Below are positions 18,156 through 27,578 of a stretch of 64,000 nt of DNA, piece by piece (the stretch's first letter is position 1; the number at the start of each line of letters is the position of its first letter). Both the position numbers and the translations under genes were made by a program. The DNA comes from Campylobacter sp. LR291e (GTDB lineage Bacteria; Campylobacterota; Campylobacteria; Campylobacterales; Campylobacteraceae): NCBI RefSeq assembly GCF_008633915.1, contig NZ_VJNV01000035.1:117876-181875 (forward strand), read 5' to 3'. The notes under the pieces are model-generated. The model worked only from the letters and a program-made list of their open reading frames with translations, was not told the origin of the DNA and made no database searches.

Positions 18156-19351
18156 AAAATAAATTCTTTTAAATTTTCTTTGCCTAAAAAATTATAAACA
18201 TATTCTTTTGTACTTAAATCGCGTTCAATTCCTATTCCTACGCGTCCTAGCTTACTTGCCACTATTATACTTGTACCAAGACCGGCAAAGGGGTCTAAGA
18301 CTCTTTCACCTTTATAGCTAAACATTCTTACGGCAAATTCTGGAATTTGCGTTGGAAAAGGGGCACTATGTCCTAAGATATTTTGTCCCTTAGAATTTAT
18401 CTTAATCACAGGATTTATTTTTTTAATATCCCTACGCCAAGCATAAATAAAATCTTTGCTAATCTCATTTTTAATATTATTTTCATCATTTTGAGTGATA
18501 AAGGTTTTTGCACTAAATCTTTTGCCCCTATTTGCCTTACTTCTTTCAAAGCAATCTAAATTTTTACACTCCCAACTTTTCAAACCTCTTTCTGTATAAG
18601 CATTGCCATTAACTTGCAAACAACCACAAACTGGACAAGGATAGCGATTTTCATCTAATCTGTGTTTATGGAAAATCAAAATATGCTCATAACAATTCAT
18701 AGGATATTGATAGTATGGATAAGGCTTGTTGCCATTTTTATGCCTTTGACTTTGCACCTCTCCTTTGTCCCAAATAATATCATCTACAAAGGTAAAACCT
18801 ATTTTTTCAAATAAGATTATAAAATACGCCCCAAGTGGTAAACGTCTTTTTCCCCAAGTAGAACTTGTAAATAAATTGTCATTGTCGAATATATCACCAA
18901 CATTAAATACAAAAACTCGGTGATTATCCAAAACCCTATAACACTCTTTTAAAATTTTTTCCATATCCTTAAAATATTCATCTAAATTTTTCCATTTAGC
19001 ATAGTTTCTTGCGTTATAATAAGGAGGAGAAGTTACCATGCAAGATATACTTTCACTTTTCATAAGCCTTAAAGCCCTTAAACAATCTCCCCAAATAATC
19101 TTTTTATCTTCTTTTTCTTGTAAAAAATTTTCTAATTTTTCATCGTATTTATATTGTGCTTGATAAAGTTCTTTTATAAATTTATAATAGTGCTTTTCAA
19201 AAAATTTAACAACTTCTTTTTTATCTTTTATATTTTTTATATAAGAAATACTTTGCAAAAAATCTTTATATTCTTTTGCTTTAAAATGTTTTTTTAAATA
19301 CTTTTCACTTTTTTCAAGTATGGTTTCTAAATAAGACTTACAATCTTTCAA
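18152..19351 (-). CDS. site-specific DNA methyltransferase (beta class, TSPPY)
   Basis: The 399-residue protein has catalytic motif IV TSPPY at 107-111 and the AdoMet-binding DPFAGLGTS at 353-361. Motif IV before motif I with a TSPPY sequence is typical of N4-cytosine methyltransferases and some beta-class N6-adenine enzymes. A lysine-rich helical extension covers residues 1-80. A cysteine cluster in the target-recognition region (CPVCGC at 239-244, then C262 and C267) looks like a zinc ribbon. The ATG follows the lysA stop with no gap, and its stop overlaps the nuclease start. It should protect the host from the adjacent nuclease. No frameshift or missing motif is seen. Confidence 0.88.
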   Translation of the reverse strand: MKDCKSYLETILEKSEKYLKKHFKAKEYKDFLQSISYIKNIKDKKEVVKFFEKHYYKFIKELYQAQYKYDEKLENFLQEKEDKKIIWGDCLRALRLMKSESISCMVTSPPYYNARNYAKWKNLDEYFKDMEKILKECYRVLDNHRVFVFNVGDIFDNDNLFTSSTWGKRRLPLGAYFIILFEKIGFTFVDDIIWDKGEVQSQRHKNGNKPYPYYQYPMNCYEHILIFHKHRLDENRYPCPVCGCLQVNGNAYTERGLKSWECKNLDCFERSKANRGKRFSAKTFITQNDENNIKNEISKDFIYAWRRDIKKINPVIKINSKGQNILGHSAPFPTQIPEFAVRMFSYKGERVLDPFAGLGTSIIVASKLGRVGIGIERDLSTKEYVYNFLGKENLKEFIL

Positions 19352-20557
19352 TTAAATTTTACTCCCTAAAAGTTCTAAAGCTATTAAGTCCTCAAAACTC
19401 TCCCTTCTTCTTATTAATCTTACTTTTTTATCTTCAATGGCTAGTTCGCAAACTCTAGGACGTGAGTTATAATTACTACTCATACTAAAGCCATACGCCC
19501 CACTATTTTTAATCACTAAAATATCCCCACTCTTACTCTTTGGTAGCATTCTATCCTTAGCAAAAAAATCCCCACTTTCACAAATTCCACCCACCACATC
19601 ACAAAGACTTTTTTCATTATCATTATAGGGTAAAACTATTTCGTGATAGGCCTCGTACAAGCTAGGTCTTATTAAATCATTCATAGCAGCATCAACTATA
19701 ATAAATCTTTTAGAAGGAGTGATTTTTTCATATAAAACGCTACTTACTAATTCCCCACTTTTTGCCACTAAAAAACGTCCAGGTTCTACACAAATGGTTA
19801 CATCAAGCCCATTTAAGCAAGATAAAATTCCTTGTGCGTACTCGTATAAATCTGGTTCTTGTTCGTTTTCATAAACAACGCCCAAACCCCCACCTACATC
19901 AAAGAATTTAAGCTCAATATTAGCTGATTTTAGTTCCCTAACCAAGGAGGCTATAATCTTTGCTGCTTCTATTATAGGGCTTGTGTCAAGGAGTTGAGAA
20001 CCTATATGAAAATGAATACCAACAGGTTCTAAAAAATCGCTATTTTGTGCGTAAAGATACATTTTTTTAGCCACTTCAAGCTTAACGCCAAATTTATTTT
20101 CATTTAAGCCAGTAGCAATATAAGGGTGAGTTTTTGCATCTACATTTGGATTAACACGAATGCTAATTCTAGCCTTTAAATTTAAGGCTTTTGCTACCTT
20201 TTCTAGCACTAGCATTTCAGCATCACTTTCCAAATTTATATATAAAATATCTAAATTTAGGGCCTCTTTAAGCTCACTTTCACTTTTTCCAACCCCACTA
20301 AATATTATTTTATAAGGCTTTGCACCTGCCCTTAAGGCCCTTTTTACTTCGCCTATACTAACGCAATCAAAGCCACTATCAAGTCTTACTAAATGTGCTA
20401 AAAGGCTTAAATTTGAATTAGCCTTTAGGGCATAAAAAATTTGTGATTTTCTTGCCTTAAAGGCTTCTTTTAAATGTAAAAATCTTTCTTTTATAGCGTC
20501 AAAATCATATATATAAAAGGGGGTTTGATAAGTATCTCTTAAAGCTTTATAATCCAT
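19352..20557 (-). CDS. lysA: diaminopimelate decarboxylase
   Basis: LysA decarboxylates meso-diaminopimelate to lysine using PLP. The 401-residue protein has the PLP lysine in FYALKANSN (K45), the HIGSQ segment, the GGGLG phosphate-binding loop and ICEPGRFLV. The C-terminal GICESGDFFA contributes the second active-site cysteine. It lies downstream of the LptG-type permease gene with a 39-nt gap and directly upstream of the restriction-modification genes. Confidence 0.96.
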   Translation of the reverse strand: MDYKALRDTYQTPFYIYDFDAIKERFLHLKEAFKARKSQIFYALKANSNLSLLAHLVRLDSGFDCVSIGEVKRALRAGAKPYKIIFSGVGKSESELKEALNLDILYINLESDAEMLVLEKVAKALNLKARISIRVNPNVDAKTHPYIATGLNENKFGVKLEVAKKMYLYAQNSDFLEPVGIHFHIGSQLLDTSPIIEAAKIIASLVRELKSANIELKFFDVGGGLGVVYENEQEPDLYEYAQGILSCLNGLDVTICVEPGRFLVAKSGELVSSVLYEKITPSKRFIIVDAAMNDLIRPSLYEAYHEIVLPYNDNEKSLCDVVGGICESGDFFAKDRMLPKSKSGDILVIKNSGAYGFSMSSNYNSRPRVCELAIEDKKVRLIRRRESFEDLIALELLGSKI

Positions 20558-20596
20558 TGTTAATCCTTAAAAATTGTAATTTTACTATAAAAAAAC

Positions 20597-21652
20597 TTAG
20601 CGATGCTTATAAAAAATAAAAAAGGCAAAAAATCCAAGGCAAAGTATAGGTAAAACAATGGCAAGTTCAGAAGCTATCACGCCATTTTCACTAAGACGCA
20701 TAGCTATAAATAAAGTACCCCACACAGCAAAGGTTACGATAAAGGCTACAAAGGCTACAAAGGCGAGATTAAAAAATCTACTAATAATAGGAAAAAAATA
20801 ATACATTATTAACATTAAAAAAGGGGCAAAAAAGGGCGTAAAAATTTGCTTGTAAAGCGAGATTTTAATAGCATTAATGTTAATACCTTGTTCTTTAAAT
20901 AAAATAAGGCTTTCAAGGCTATCTTTAATGGAAGAATCGCGGTTATTTGCCACATTTTCAATAATCTTTGGTTTAAAACCAACAAGCCCTGATATACTTT
21001 CAAAATTTTCCTTAACAAAGCCATTTTCACCAAGTAAAAACGTGTCTGGTAAGCTAGTAGCATTTGTTTCTTTTAAGGTCCAGGTTTCATCTTTAAAAAC
21101 AGCCTTTTTAGCCACTATAAAAGAGCTTAAATTTAAATCTTTAATATTAAAAATTTTAACCTCGTTTAATGTATTTTGTTCATTTAAGCTAGAAATATAA
21201 ATAAAGCTATCATCAAATTTTAAAAAAAGGTCAGTACTTTGCTTACTTAAAGTGCCATTTTTTAATATATTTCTTTTATAATCATTTGCATAAGCAAAGG
21301 GGGTAAAATTTGAGATAATATATATAAAACAAAAAATTATCGCCCAAATAAAGGGAAAAATAATCACCAAATTTTTACTAAGCCCCAAAGCGTAAAGGCT
21401 TACAAATTCATTGTTTCTTATCATATTAAGCAAGGATAAAACAAGGGCAAAAATCAAAGATATAGGTAAAACATAAGTAATTGCACTAAAGGCCAAAAAA
21501 AGCGTGTAAAGTAGGCCTAAGTTTGCCGAATTTGGTAAGTCTTTAAAATTTAAAAGTAAATCAATACCACAATAAAAACCAAGCAAAGCAAAAAAAAGTA
21601 TGAAAAAATTTTTAAGATAAATACTTGAAATAAAACGAAAAAATATCCACAT
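20597..21652 (-). CDS. LptF/LptG family permease for LPS export
   Basis: The 351-residue protein has three N-terminal membrane helices (residues about 5-25, 50-75, 95-120), a periplasmic beta-rich region (about 130-250) and three C-terminal helices, the plan of the YjgP/YjgQ permeases. These form the inner-membrane part of the Lpt machine that moves lipopolysaccharide or lipooligosaccharide to the outer membrane. F or G cannot be told apart by eye. It sits between pth and lysA, as in C. jejuni. Confidence 0.85.
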   Translation of the reverse strand: MWIFFRFISSIYLKNFFILFFALLGFYCGIDLLLNFKDLPNSANLGLLYTLFLAFSAITYVLPISLIFALVLSLLNMIRNNEFVSLYALGLSKNLVIIFPFIWAIIFCFIYIISNFTPFAYANDYKRNILKNGTLSKQSTDLFLKFDDSFIYISSLNEQNTLNEVKIFNIKDLNLSSFIVAKKAVFKDETWTLKETNATSLPDTFLLGENGFVKENFESISGLVGFKPKIIENVANNRDSSIKDSLESLILFKEQGININAIKISLYKQIFTPFFAPFLMLIMYYFFPIISRFFNLAFVAFVAFIVTFAVWGTLFIAMRLSENGVIASELAIVLPILCLGFFAFFIFYKHR

Positions 21653-21728
21653 TTACAACACTTTAAAGATTTTTGTAAATCTTAGCATAGAAAATACAAT
21701 ATTTTGTAAGTATGAAAGTTTTTAATGC

Positions 21729-22283
21729 TTAAACTTCCTTTTTAGCCCTTAAGCTAAATTTAGAAGCAATATAAGCTAAATCATCATTTTTTAAAAGCTC
21801 ATTTAAGGCCTTGCAAGCTGCTTCTAAAACAGGGGCTAAAATTTTCTTTTCTTCTTCTTTAAACTCGCCCAAAACATAGTTTAAAACATTGTCATTTTTA
21901 CCTATGCCTATGCGAATTCGCTCGTAACTATTTCCCAAAAGCAAGTCTATATTTTTAAGCCCATTGTGCCCACCATTGCCTCCACCCTTTTTAAATTTCA
22001 AGGTACCCAAGCTTAAATCTATATCATCGTGTATTACTATAAGTCTTTGACATTTGTAAAAATCATATACGGCTTTAATACTTTTGCCTGATAAATTCAT
22101 ATAAGTGTGAGGCTTTAAAAAAAGAGTGGAATTTAACTTTCTAACTTCGCCTTGAAATTTGGAATTTGAGATTATAGGAGCTTGTGAATTTTCTAAAAAC
22201 AAATCCACAAGCATAAAACCGGCATTATGGCGAGTATTTTCATACTCCTTGCCTATATTGCCAAGTCCTGCGACTAAAATCAT
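21729..22283 (-). CDS. pth: peptidyl-tRNA hydrolase
   Basis: Pth frees tRNA from peptidyl-tRNA that drops off the ribosome. The 184-residue protein starts [20 protein letters not shown], with the catalytic His in TRHNAGF. The conserved HDDIDLSLG and [13 protein letters not shown] loops follow. It overlaps rplY by 4 nt (ATGA), a pairing seen in many bacteria. Confidence 0.96.
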   Translation of the reverse strand: MILVAGLGNIGKEYENTRHNAGFMLVDLFLENSQAPIISNSKFQGEVRKLNSTLFLKPHTYMNLSGKSIKAVYDFYKCQRLIVIHDDIDLSLGTLKFKKGGGNGGHNGLKNIDLLLGNSYERIRIGIGKNDNVLNYVLGEFKEEEKKILAPVLEAACKALNELLKNDDLAYIASKFSLRAKKEV

Positions 22284-22816
22284 CTAGCTTTTTCTACGCC
22301 AACTACAGCTACCCTTTGTGCGTCTATTATGCTTACACCCTTTGGAGCTACGACATCTCTTACAAGTAAGGCATCTCCAACATCTAATTTACTTACATCA
22401 AGTTCAAAGAAATTTGGTAAATCCTCAGCTGTGCATTTTACCTTTAATCTACGTTTTGATTGTATTAAAACACCCTTATTTTTAAGCCCTATCGCAGTTC
22501 CTACTACCTTAACAGGTATCATATATTTAGAAACAACGCCCTTTTGAGCTACCTTTAAATCAACATGCTTTAAATCGCTTGTAACAGGGTTTTTTTGATA
22601 GTCAACTACAACCACATTTAAAACCTTATCTCCTATCTTTACATCAAAGGCTAAAGTAGTTTTTTTACGCACTTCTTTGATAAAGTCATTTACTTTAAAG
22701 GCTGCATTGATATTGTCTAAGCCTTTTCCATAGATGTTTGCGATTAGATAACCATCTCTTTTTAAAGCCTTAGAAGCTTTTCTACCGATACTCTCTCTAA
22801 CGATACCTTCTAACAT
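22280..22816 (-). CDS. rplY: 50S ribosomal protein L25 (CTC form)
   Basis: L25/CTC binds 5S rRNA; the long form here has an L25 domain (about residues 1-90) and a C-terminal TL5-type domain (about 95-178). The start [20 protein letters not shown] at 22816 is preceded by AAAGGAC and fits the family; the frame could be extended by five residues to 22831. It is co-transcribed with pth. Confidence 0.94.
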   Translation of the reverse strand: MLEGIVRESIGRKASKALKRDGYLIANIYGKGLDNINAAFKVNDFIKEVRKKTTLAFDVKIGDKVLNVVVVDYQKNPVTSDLKHVDLKVAQKGVVSKYMIPVKVVGTAIGLKNKGVLIQSKRRLKVKCTAEDLPNFFELDVSKLDVGDALLVRDVVAPKGVSIIDAQRVAVVGVEKAR

Positions 22817-22875
22817 CTTTTGTCCTTTCATAAAAAAATAAACGTTGATTTTATCAAAAATTCTCTTATAAAAAA

Positions 22876-23703
22876 TTAAAAAATAATAGTCTTATTTTGA
22901 AAAATAAAAATTCTATCATCAAAGACTAAATCTAAGGCCTTTGAAAGTACATTTTTTTCTACATTTCGCCCAGCTTGTTGCATATCTTGCCAGCTAAATT
23001 CATGATTAATCGATAAAACATCTTGGGTTATAATAGGACCTTCATCTAGGTTATTATTTACAAAGTGAGCCGTAGCCCCTATTATCTTTACTCCTCTTTC
23101 AAAGGCTTGTTTATAAGGGTTTGCACCTATAAAAGCAGGTAAAAAAGAATGGTGTATATTTATAATTTTTCCTTCAAAATGACTAACAAAATTTGGCGAT
23201 AAAATTCTCATATACTTTGCTAAAATCAAATAATCAAAGTCATATTCTTTTAAGCATTGTAAAATAAGTTCTTCGTGGCTTTGTCTGTCTAAATTCTCAC
23301 TTTTTATACTATGAAAATCTATATCAAATTTTTTTACTAAATTAGCTAAAACTTCATGATTTGAAATAACAGCTTTAATGTTTGCCCCTAACTCATCACT
23401 ATAATGCCTTATTAACAAATCCCCTAAACAATGGCTTTCTTTAGTTGCAAAAACAACAATATTTTTTTTAACTTTTAAATGTACTTCAATCTTTGAATTT
23501 GCAGGCAACATTGCACTTAAAGTCCCAATAAAAGCATCCTTATCAAAGTCCCCTTCTAAAATAGCCCTAAAAAAAAACATATTTTCACCGACAAATTCAT
23601 CATTTTTAATAATATTTATATGATATTTAAAAATCACATCAGAAATTCTATATATCAAGCCTTTTTCATCATTTGTGCAAATTTTTAATATATAAATCAT
23701 CAT
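22876..23703 (-). CDS. purU: formyltetrahydrofolate deformylase
   Basis: PurU hydrolyses 10-formyl-THF to THF and formate, balancing one-carbon units and supplying formate for PurT. The 275-residue protein has an N-terminal ACT domain ([20 protein letters not shown], about 3-80) and a C-terminal formyltransferase-type domain with [17 protein letters not shown] and the catalytic [10 protein letters not shown]. Its ATG overlaps the cca stop (TAATG). Confidence 0.93.
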   Translation of the reverse strand: MMIYILKICTNDEKGLIYRISDVIFKYHINIIKNDEFVGENMFFFRAILEGDFDKDAFIGTLSAMLPANSKIEVHLKVKKNIVVFATKESHCLGDLLIRHYSDELGANIKAVISNHEVLANLVKKFDIDFHSIKSENLDRQSHEELILQCLKEYDFDYLILAKYMRILSPNFVSHFEGKIINIHHSFLPAFIGANPYKQAFERGVKIIGATAHFVNNNLDEGPIITQDVLSINHEFSWQDMQQAGRNVEKNVLSKALDLVFDDRIFIFQNKTIIF

Positions 23704-24815
23704 TAATCCTTAAATTTTTTTAAATAATTTTTTAGTTCAAGTTCCTTTAAACTAGCAAGTTTTTCGCCTAACATTTTACCATAAAAGCCCTGCTGCATTA
23801 AACTTTGTGAAGAAATTTCACTTTTAAAACTCTCGTTATAAATTTTTAACTCCCTAGCCCTTTTAATCCTTTCTTCATCCCAAAGTCCAAGCCATGTTTT
23901 TAAAGGCATTAGAGTAGAAATTTTCATAAAATCAAAATCGCTCATATCATCTTTAAAAAAAGGCTCGTAACTTGCCTTTAAATAAGAATTTTTAAGCCTT
24001 GTTCTTTTAAAAAAATTTTTCTTATTTATATTAAAATAATTTAGGTAAAAATATAAAAAAAAGCTATCATCTTTAATAAATTTTCTATATTTTTCAAGTA
24101 AGATTATAAAATTTTCATCATTTGTATCAAGGTTAAAAAGCCTTTTTTCTAAATTTAATTTTTGCAAGTAAAAAAAGGCCTTTGAAAGGTATTGTCCTTT
24201 AAAAAATTTATAAAGTTCGCTATTTATTCTATCCAAACTTAAGTCCGATATATCCATACTTTGCATTAATTTTAAACTTAAATCATTTATATCAAAATTA
24301 AAACGCGATACAAAATAAATAGCCCTTAAAATTCTTAAACTATCTTCTTTAAAACTATCATCATCAATATGCCTTAAAATGCCATTTTGAAGGTCATTAA
24401 GCCCGTTATAAAAATCTAGTAATTCATCATTAAAAATATTTATCATTAAAGCATTTATACTAAAATCTCGCCTTTTTGCTGCTATTTTTTCATCTTGACA
24501 AAGGCTAACTTCAAAGCCCTTATGCCCGTAAGAAATTTTATTTTCAATTCTTGCTAGGGATAGATCAAAATTTTCAAACTTATACACAAAAAAGCTTTTT
24601 CCAAAGCCCTTTGCTCCAAGCTTTTGCATAAGCTTTTCAAAATCTTCAATGCTTAAATCATAAAGTTCTATATCAAAGTCATTTACCTCTAAGCCTAAAA
24701 ACAAGTCCCTTACACTGCCCCCAACCAAAAAAGCCCTTTTTGTATAGGATCTTAAAAAATCACGTATAAAGGCAAGTTCGGGTTTAGTCTTTAAGCTTAT
24801 CTTCGATATTTGCAA
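23703..24815 (-). CDS. cca: CCA tRNA nucleotidyltransferase family protein
   Basis: Class II nucleotidyltransferases add or repair the 3' CCA of tRNA (or act as poly(A) polymerases). The 370-residue protein carries LVGGSVRDLFLG and the catalytic NDFDIELYDL early on, then RRDFSINAL, LLDFYNGLNDLQNGILRHI and EDSLRILRA, all class II motifs. CCA-adding versus A-adding specificity cannot be told by eye. It overlaps the preceding gene by 32 nt. Confidence 0.85.
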   Translation of the reverse strand: MQISKISLKTKPELAFIRDFLRSYTKRAFLVGGSVRDLFLGLEVNDFDIELYDLSIEDFEKLMQKLGAKGFGKSFFVYKFENFDLSLARIENKISYGHKGFEVSLCQDEKIAAKRRDFSINALMINIFNDELLDFYNGLNDLQNGILRHIDDDSFKEDSLRILRAIYFVSRFNFDINDLSLKLMQSMDISDLSLDRINSELYKFFKGQYLSKAFFYLQKLNLEKRLFNLDTNDENFIILLEKYRKFIKDDSFFLYFYLNYFNINKKNFFKRTRLKNSYLKASYEPFFKDDMSDFDFMKISTLMPLKTWLGLWDEERIKRARELKIYNESFKSEISSQSLMQQGFYGKMLGEKLASLKELELKNYLKKFKD

Positions 24816-25242
24816 GTAAAAACTCTAAAAAATTCGTAGTAAGTTGCAATCTCTGTTCTAATTGATCCTTTTCAACGCTATTTAAACCCTCAAAAAGCAC
24901 TAAAATCCTTTCTCTAAGATTTCTTAAAAACATATCTTCTTTTGAAACTTGGACCTGTTCTGTGATACTAGGATTTAAAATTTCACTTTCAAGTACTTGA
25001 ATCTCATCTTCTATCTTAGGCAAAATAGGCTTTTCAAGTTGAATTTCTTTTTTTACACTTTCAGCCTTTTTAGCTTCTTCAAGTCTTTGAATTTGTTCTT
25101 TTCTTAGTCTTTCTTCTTTAAGCCTTAATTCCTCTTTTTTTTTATTTTCTTCTTTTAACTCAAGCTCACTTTTTCTTTTTGCCTCGTGCAACTCAACTTC
25201 GCTAATAGTTTGCTTTGCTAAATCTCGTAAATCCTTTTTCAT
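24784..25242 (-). CDS. charged coiled-coil protein of unknown function
   Basis: The 152-residue protein is rich in Lys/Glu; residues 15-75 (for example KRKSELELKEENKKKEELR) form a predicted long coiled coil. The C-terminal 50 residues (LRERILVLFEGLNSVEKDQL to LANIEDKL) look like a separate helical domain. No enzyme motif is seen. It overlaps the TPR-like gene upstream by 4 nt and cca downstream by 32 nt. A comparable gene stands in the same place in C. jejuni. Confidence 0.6.
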   Translation of the reverse strand: MKKDLRDLAKQTISEVELHEAKRKSELELKEENKKKEELRLKEERLRKEQIQRLEEAKKAESVKKEIQLEKPILPKIEDEIQVLESEILNPSITEQVQVSKEDMFLRNLRERILVLFEGLNSVEKDQLEQRLQLTTNFLEFLLANIEDKLKD

Positions 25243-25484
25243 ATCCTAATCAACCACCTTTTAAATTCACTAATTTCTTTTTCGCTTTTCATTTTTATAA
25301 AAAAATCAAGCATTTGTATATTTAAATCTTCATGTTTTGAGCGAAAGCCACTTAAACGACGAATAGCATCAATTGCATTTTGATTATTCGGGTCTTTTTT
25401 TAGTATATTTTTATAAATTTCTAAGGCCTCTTGTTTTAAGCCCTGTGCCTCGTAAATTGAAGCCTCTGTGATAGTATTTTTCAT
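25239..25484 (-). CDS. short TPR-motif protein
   Basis: The 81-residue protein contains one recognisable tetratricopeptide motif (EASIYEAQGLKQEALEIYKN to PNNQNAIDAIRRL) followed by a helical tail. A single TPR suggests an adaptor or a partner of the coiled-coil protein encoded next to it. Function unknown. Confidence 0.6.
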   Translation of the reverse strand: MKNTITEASIYEAQGLKQEALEIYKNILKKDPNNQNAIDAIRRLSGFRSKHEDLNIQMLDFFIKMKSEKEISEFKRWLIRI

Positions 25485-25545
25485 TATTTTCCATTAAATA
25501 AATTTAAATCTTATTTTATCAAATTTAATTTAATAAATCAAAAAA

Positions 25546-25710
25546 TTACTGCTTTTTAAAAAGTTCTTTAATATGTTTTTGTTTTTCATCATCAATGCTA
25601 ATATTTAATTCTTGTTTTGTTTTGTTTGTATTTTTATCATCATTAAAATATAAATAATCTATGCCAAATAAAATTGCAATAATTATAAGAATAGGGATTA
25701 AAAAAATCAT
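25546..25710 (-). CDS. small hydrophobic membrane protein after napD
   Basis: From ATG 25710 the protein has 54 residues: a membrane helix (MIFLIPILIIIAILFGIDYL) and a charged tail with KQELNISIDDEKQKH. The frame stays open to a TTG at 25749, but ATG 25710 has AAGAAG upstream and gives a better membrane protein. It lies at the end of the nap operon, 52 nt after napD. A 54-residue hydrophobic protein is annotated at the same place in C. jejuni. A role in Nap function is possible but unproven. Confidence 0.6.
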   Translation of the reverse strand: MIFLIPILIIIAILFGIDYLYFNDDKNTNKTKQELNISIDDEKQKHIKELFKKQ

Positions 25711-25762
25711 ACAACACTTCTTTAAAAAAATAAAAAAGCATTGTAGCAAATTTTTTCAAATT

Positions 25763-26098
25763 TTAAGCAAACTCATCGGGTACAGAACCACCATAAACTA
25801 TATCTTCTGCCTTTTGGTCCTTATTAATCACCCTAGCTGCGTCGCTATTTTGTGCCTTGTCAATATCTTCTTCTAAGTCTTGATAAGTAAAAATCATACT
25901 TATATCAATGATATTTGGTAATTGTTCAAGCTTTTTATAAGTACCAACCTGGCTATCAAAATCCTCACTTTCAATAACAGCTACAATCTTGCCATTTTCA
26001 ACTAACTCAATCGAACAATTTTCAATCCCTTCAATATCTTTTTTTAAATTAGGAATATTTTCTTCCTTTGCAACAATTAAAACACTTGATAAATTCAT
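25763..26098 (-). CDS. napD: NapD, chaperone for NapA maturation
   Basis: NapD binds the twin-arginine signal of NapA and holds it back until the cofactor is inserted. The 111-residue protein has the ferredoxin-like NapD fold pattern (MNLSSVLIVAKEENIPNLKKDI, CSIELVENGKIVAVIE, NIIDISMIFTYQDLEED). It overlaps napL by 4 nt. Confidence 0.88.
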   Translation of the reverse strand: MNLSSVLIVAKEENIPNLKKDIEGIENCSIELVENGKIVAVIESEDFDSQVGTYKKLEQLPNIIDISMIFTYQDLEEDIDKAQNSDAARVINKDQKAEDIVYGGSVPDEFA

Positions 26099-27012
26099 TT
26101 TACACTCCTAAATAAAATCACATCTCCATAACCTGCAATAATAAATTCATTATCGTTTATAAATACTATAAACTCACTTAATAAATTAATATCATCAAAT
26201 TTAACAATGGTACTAAGCGTACTAGTATCAACTAACTCTGTAACATTAGTACTATTATCACTAAACGCAGCTATGCTACCACTTGGATTTAAGGCACAAT
26301 CATACATTAAAAAGGTTTTTTGTAAAAAATTTTCTTTGCCATTTTTAATAATACCTATGCGTCTATCTGTACCACAGCTTACAATAACATTATTTTTATA
26401 ATCAACCTGATATATATTATCTTTATGAACCCCACTAAATTTAGCACTCAAAGCCCATTTTTTAATATCAAAAATTTCAACCTCCCCACTTTCAAAACCT
26501 GCCACAAGAAATTTCCTATCCTTGCTTAAAACAGCATCATTTAAACTTGAATGAGAAAATTTAAAACTTTTAGTAATCTTAGAATTTGTTAAATCATATA
26601 ATATTATTTCTGAACCTAAATATACTACGAGTAAGATATTGTCATCTATGAAAAAAACCTTTTTTATCTCATCATCTTTTTGACCTATTTTTTTAAGTGT
26701 AGCATTTTTATAAATATGTACATCTTTTTTACCATAAGAAGATTCGCTTAAAATACTTAAATTATCTTTAAAAACATCCATAGAAAAAATAGAAGCAGCT
26801 GATTTTCCATAAAAATTTTCTATACTAGGCAAAGCGATAAGGTTTGATAAAACCTTATCATCGATAGTGTAAAGTAAAATTTCTCCACTATCTGTGCCTA
26901 TGTATAAATTTTTATCATCAAGCTTTAAAGCTGTAACATTAGAATTTATACGCAACTCATAAGAAAAAACCAAGCTACAAATAAAGCTTATAATGAAAAA
27001 AATTCTTATCAT
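26095..27012 (-). CDS. napL: NapL, periplasmic beta-propeller-like protein of the nap operon
   Basis: The 305-residue protein has a signal peptide (MIRIFFIISFICSLVFSYEL) and repeated beta motifs such as LYIGTDSGEILLYTID and FLVAGFESGEVEIFDI, the pattern of a WD40/PQQ-like propeller. The gene occurs in nap operons of Campylobacter and relatives between napB and napD; it has no catalytic motif. A role in NapA/NapB assembly is inferred from context. Its ends overlap napB and napD by 4 nt each. Confidence 0.85.
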   Translation of the reverse strand: MIRIFFIISFICSLVFSYELRINSNVTALKLDDKNLYIGTDSGEILLYTIDDKVLSNLIALPSIENFYGKSAASIFSMDVFKDNLSILSESSYGKKDVHIYKNATLKKIGQKDDEIKKVFFIDDNILLVVYLGSEIILYDLTNSKITKSFKFSHSSLNDAVLSKDRKFLVAGFESGEVEIFDIKKWALSAKFSGVHKDNIYQVDYKNNVIVSCGTDRRIGIIKNGKENFLQKTFLMYDCALNPSGSIAAFSDNSTNVTELVDTSTLSTIVKFDDINLLSEFIVFINDNEFIIAGYGDVILFRSVK

Positions 27013-27578
27013 TTATAATCAACGCCCTCATTCATAACATCAATAAGATTTGACTTCTTTTTAAGATCATCGTCTTTAAATTCCGCCTTAAACACATTTG
27101 CCACTATAGGTTTAGCATCACTTTGTGCAACATGACAAGCAGTACAATTAAAGCGAGAATCACTTAGTATATCACCTGTTGATTTATTATTTCTATAATC
27201 ATAATAATGAGTAGCAGGTAAAGAAGTAGCTCCAACATCACCAGCTATAGCCTTATCATGACAACTTAAACATAGATTATTATCAGCTGTAATAGGAAGC
27301 ATATCTTCTATCGCGTGAGAAATAAGTGGTGGAGCATTTTCAAAGGCCCTTTCATAAAGTATTGATTCTCCTGCTTCTTTTCCAGCATAGCTAATATCTG
27401 TAAAAACAACTTTTTCATCTGCTAAGTCACCTTTTCTAAAGCCTAGGGTATCGGAATTCATTTCTTCTTGTGCCTTTGAAATCTTTGCAGTTTTTTTACT
27501 AGCATTAGCATCATTACAAGATGATAAAAACAATCCTATTACCAATAAAAATATAAACAATTTATTCTTTTTCATCAT
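27009..27578 (-). CDS. napB: NapB, dihaem cytochrome c subunit of nitrate reductase
   Basis: NapB passes electrons to NapA in the periplasm. The 189-residue protein has two haem motifs, CLSCH (103-107) and CTACH (145-149), with the histidines HAIEDMLPI and PATHYYDYR nearby as likely axial ligands. The signal peptide ends in LFLSSCND, which also fits a lipobox (L-S-S-C21). The first ATG (27578) is close to the ribosome site AAGGAG, so the second ATG at 27575 may be used. Confidence 0.93.
   Translation of the reverse strand: MMKKNKLFIFLLVIGLFLSSCNDANASKKTAKISKAQEEMNSDTLGFRKGDLADEKVVFTDISYAGKEAGESILYERAFENAPPLISHAIEDMLPITADNNLCLSCHDKAIAGDVGATSLPATHYYDYRNNKSTGDILSDSRFNCTACHVAQSDAKPIVANVFKAEFKDDDLKKKSNLIDVMNEGVDYK

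Noticed and set aside
21666..21683. AAGATTT-TTGT-AAATCTT hairpin between pth and the LptG-type gene
   Set aside because: A/T-only stem, no T run on the strand of the genes, likely chance.
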